39,073 nucleotides of DNA, taken from positions 1 to 39,073 of the forward strand of contig CAJVXH010000008.1 in assembly GCA_913009835.1 (NCBI GenBank), given 5' to 3'. The notes beneath the pieces were generated by a model. It saw nothing but the letters and a program-made list of their open reading frames with translations, was not told where the DNA came from and ran no database searches. Made by a program: the position numbers and the translations under genes. Positions 36,388 through 39,073 of this stretch are shown one piece after another (position 1 is the first letter of the stretch; every line of letters starts with the position of its first letter). Source of the DNA: an uncultured bacterium (GTDB taxonomy: Bacteria > Electryoneota > Electryoneia > Electryoneales > Electryoneaceae).

Positions 36388-38736
36388 ATGAGACCGCCGG
36401 GGCGTGCGACAGTACTGGCTGCGATTGCCTTCACACTGGGTCTGCTGCTCGCTCCCGATCACTTCCTATCTTGGACTGTGCTTTTTATCCCCGTTGGCTT
36501 GTTGGTGCTGACGGGGATTTCTCTGCGCTTCAAGTCTCCAGAATCAGTCCGCACAATGTTGCTGATGCTCATATTTGTCAGCGTTGGTTGGATACACGGC
36601 GTCCCTCACCCACCGCCGCAATTACCGGAGGGGGCGGTGTGGGTTGAGGGAACAGTCCGCATACCTGTTGAGCGATACGATGACCGTTTGCGTTACAGAC
36701 TGAGCCTGCACCGATGGTGGGCTGTGGAGAATAACGGCGGCGAGCTGGATCTGGGCGCGGTTGTGTATTTGCCGGATTCGGTCGTCTTGCAACCGGGCGA
36801 GGAAGTGCGGATGATTGCCCGGTTCGATCATTTCGTCAGCCCACGAAATCCCGGCGACATCGATTGGCGCAGCTATTGGGAAAACCGCAATGTCAGCGTT
36901 CGATTGCGATCTGTTCAGAACGTTGAACCATTGGGCATAAATAAGTTTTTCGGTGGATGGACCAGACAGATTGTTGGCGACTGGCGAGCGGGAATCAACG
37001 ATCTGATCCAAAGTCACCTCTCCCCCACAACTCAGCCGCTGGCACAAGCGTTGCTGATTGGAGATCGTTCCCAGTGGGAAAATGACCTCCGTGACCGGAT
37101 CGCTCTTTCAGGTCTGATGCATTTGTTCGCCATATCCGGATTGCACGTCGCGTTGATGCTCTTGATCGCCGTTAGTGTTCTATCGGGACTGGGATTTGGT
37201 CCACGAATAACCTCGCTGATTGCGTTGCCTTTGCTCCTGCTGTTGGTACCATTGACCGGAGGCAATCCCCCGGTGGTTCGAGCCTCAATCATCATCAGCG
37301 TGGCGATCATCGGGCGTGCTATCCAACGTAACACCGACCCATTTCACATTCTAGCCATCAGCTATCTACTGCTGTTGTTCATCCATCCTCAAGGTCTTTA
37401 TGACGCTGGCTTTCAACTCAGTTTCGCGGGTGCAGCCGGGACACTGTATGCGAGCATGCAGTTTGGGCCTCTCACTGCTCCGACCAGGAAGTACGCCACA
37501 ACTCGCGCACGTTTCATCCACCGCTGGTCACGGAGATTTGCACTGGCTTTCCTCGTCTCACTATACGCCTGGTTGTTCACCGCACCGATCCTCATCACCC
37601 ATTTCGGCCGGATCGCCTTGCTGGGTCCATTGATCACATTGCCTGCATTGCTGACAGTCACTCTGGCCCTTTCAGCGGGATGGACGATGGTTGCCGTCGG
37701 TTGGTGGCCCTGGTTATCGGGTGTGTTTGGCGCTTCTATGGATGTCCTGTTGGCGGCGACTGAGTGGCTGGCGAATATGGCCACGCAACACCTTCCTACC
37801 CTGGATTTCCTGCCCTTATCCGCGACGGTTATCGCGGTGATTATCCTGGTGTTGGTGTTGATTGGTACTTATCGAATAGTCAGACAGCCGTTGAGCGGTT
37901 CGTTGCTGGTGGGTGTCGGGGTGACAGTCATCCTCGTCTTCGGATCAATGTGGCAGGGGCAGAGTGATCGGGTAAAAGTAGCGTTCCTTGATGTTGGGCA
38001 GGGAGATGCAGTCCTGATCCGGTCTGGCAAACGGGCTGTGTTGATTGACACCGGATCAGGCTACACTCATACTGCCGTGGATCAACTCAAGAGACTAGGT
38101 ATCCGTGAGCTCGATCTGATGCTCATCTCGCACGGTGACGCTGACCATTGTGGCGCAGTGCCGGAGTTGGTGCGGGAAGTGAATGTTTCAGCGGCGTTGG
38201 TTGGGCCAGGCACATCACATGACCGGGCTGGAGCTGCCGCAATACAAGCGCTGCGAGAGGCGGGCACGGACGTTCGTGTCGCGTCTTCCGGAGCGACATT
38301 GTCCGGACCGTGGGGTAAGCTGACCTGCCTCTACCCTCTCAATCCGGAGGCTGATTCGCTCAAATCGGACAACGCTCAATCCTTGATCTGGCTTTGGGAA
38401 TGTGAGGGAGTGTCGGCGGTCTTTTCGGGTGATGCGCCGAATGTGGTGGAACGAGAGCTGGTGCGAACCCAGACCCTTCCGGACATCGATCTGCTTATGG
38501 CTGGGCATCATGGCAGCCGCAGCTCAACCTCAGCGAGATGGTTGAACGCCCTCACACCGGAAATGGTGATCGTATCCTGCGGAATTAACAACCAATATGG
38601 CCACCCGGCTGCTGATGTGTTGACGAGAATCGTGGCAATTGATACCGGAGTGTTTCGTACTGATTTGATGGGAGCGGTGTTGTTCGAGGTTCGAGGTGAG
38701 GAGTTTCACCAGATTTCTCACAGCCAGTGGTGGTGA
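36388..38736 (+). CDS. comEC: ComEC/Rec2 family DNA internalization competence protein
   Basis: LFAISGLHVALML competence motif; C-terminal VAFLDVGQGDAVLI, LMLISHGDADHCGA, LMAGHHGSRSST. Confidence 0.94.
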   Translation: MRPPGRATVLAAIAFTLGLLLAPDHFLSWTVLFIPVGLLVLTGISLRFKSPESVRTMLLMLIFVSVGWIHGVPHPPPQLPEGAVWVEGTVRIPVERYDDRLRYRLSLHRWWAVENNGGELDLGAVVYLPDSVVLQPGEEVRMIARFDHFVSPRNPGDIDWRSYWENRNVSVRLRSVQNVEPLGINKFFGGWTRQIVGDWRAGINDLIQSHLSPTTQPLAQALLIGDRSQWENDLRDRIALSGLMHLFAISGLHVALMLLIAVSVLSGLGFGPRITSLIALPLLLLLVPLTGGNPPVVRASIIISVAIIGRAIQRNTDPFHILAISYLLLLFIHPQGLYDAGFQLSFAGAAGTLYASMQFGPLTAPTRKYATTRARFIHRWSRRFALAFLVSLYAWLFTAPILITHFGRIALLGPLITLPALLTVTLALSAGWTMVAVGWWPWLSGVFGASMDVLLAATEWLANMATQHLPTLDFLPLSATVIAVIILVLVLIGTYRIVRQPLSGSLLVGVGVTVILVFGSMWQGQSDRVKVAFLDVGQGDAVLIRSGKRAVLIDTGSGYTHTAVDQLKRLGIRELDLMLISHGDADHCGAVPELVREVNVSAALVGPGTSHDRAGAAAIQALREAGTDVRVASSGATLSGPWGKLTCLYPLNPEADSLKSDNAQSLIWLWECEGVSAVFSGDAPNVVERELVRTQTLPDIDLLMAGHHGSRSSTSARWLNALTPEMVIVSCGINNQYGHPAADVLTRIVAIDTGVFRTDLMGAVLFEVRGEEFHQISHSQWW

Positions 38737-38742
38737 TACAGA

Positions 38743-39073
38743 CAGTCCTGAGTCCCGAGTCCTGAGAAAACAGGCCTGTACTTGGAGTGCAACCGATTAT
38801 CCAATCAACTCAGCTGGGGTGTTGTCATGCCATCCTCAATGAGGGAGTCATCCTGACGTGCGTCGAGTGTTTTCCGACGTACGAGAAGGATCTCGGTGTT
38901 GATCTTCGGATAAGCCACACGACAATTCAACCTTTGGATGATCCCGACTTGCTCGCATCCGGTTATCCAGATAACTCAGCTATGATATATGCCCCTGTGA
39001 CCCGCCGTCTTTTTGGCGGTTCGCAGGGATCATTTAACGACTGTCCTGAGTCCTGATAAATCAAACAGGCACC
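38743..39073. repeat. Degenerate copies of modules F, E, A/B and F
   Basis: GTCCTGAGTCCCGAGTCCTGAG AAAACAGGCCTG; ATCCTGACGTGCGTCGAGTGTTTTCCGACGTACGAGAAGGATCTCGGTGTTGATC; GTCCTGAGTCCTGA near the end. Confidence 0.75.

Noticed and set aside
1-39073. tRNA or rRNA genes
   Set aside because: No cloverleaf or rRNA-like segment was recognised by eye; tRNAscan-SE/Infernal would be needed to exclude them.

Overview
The window reads as a contig from a Gram-negative bacterium, possibly of the FCB group. That placement is inferred from a T9SS-type C-terminal sorting domain and a PorV/PorQ-like protein. Bases ~46-112 are a near-exact Illumina P5/TruSeq adapter, so the left end is artefactual. Coding content: esterase lipoprotein, glutamate dehydrogenase, metallophosphoesterase, an EgtD-like methyltransferase with an in-frame amber codon, RecG, YqeC-like and XdhC-like selenium/molybdenum-hydroxylase accessory proteins, an S26-like/nucleotidyltransferase fusion, a T9SS-sorted secreted protein, a compact RiPP-like cassette (54-aa peptide with YxxPxL, PqqD-like protein, HPrK-like kinase, ABC transporter), YhaM-like HD nuclease, a GIY-YIG nuclease, threonine aldolase, outer-membrane proteins, three SurA/PpiC-like genes, TadA, a PEP/pyruvate-binding protein fused to a nucleotidyltransferase, SelA, NfeD and ComEC. 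Two signals stand out. (1) The intergenic regions carry a modular system of hairpin repeats. One 29-bp module occurs as a perfect inverted pair closely bracketing a GIY-YIG nuclease gene (19528-19923), and the same module forms an empty 85-bp inverted doublet at 28977-29061, like a REPIN but with a GIY-YIG protein instead of a RAYT. (2) The RiPP-like cassette has no lasso cyclase, B2 protease or radical SAM enzyme in the window. All functional calls come from reading the sequence; no database search was run.
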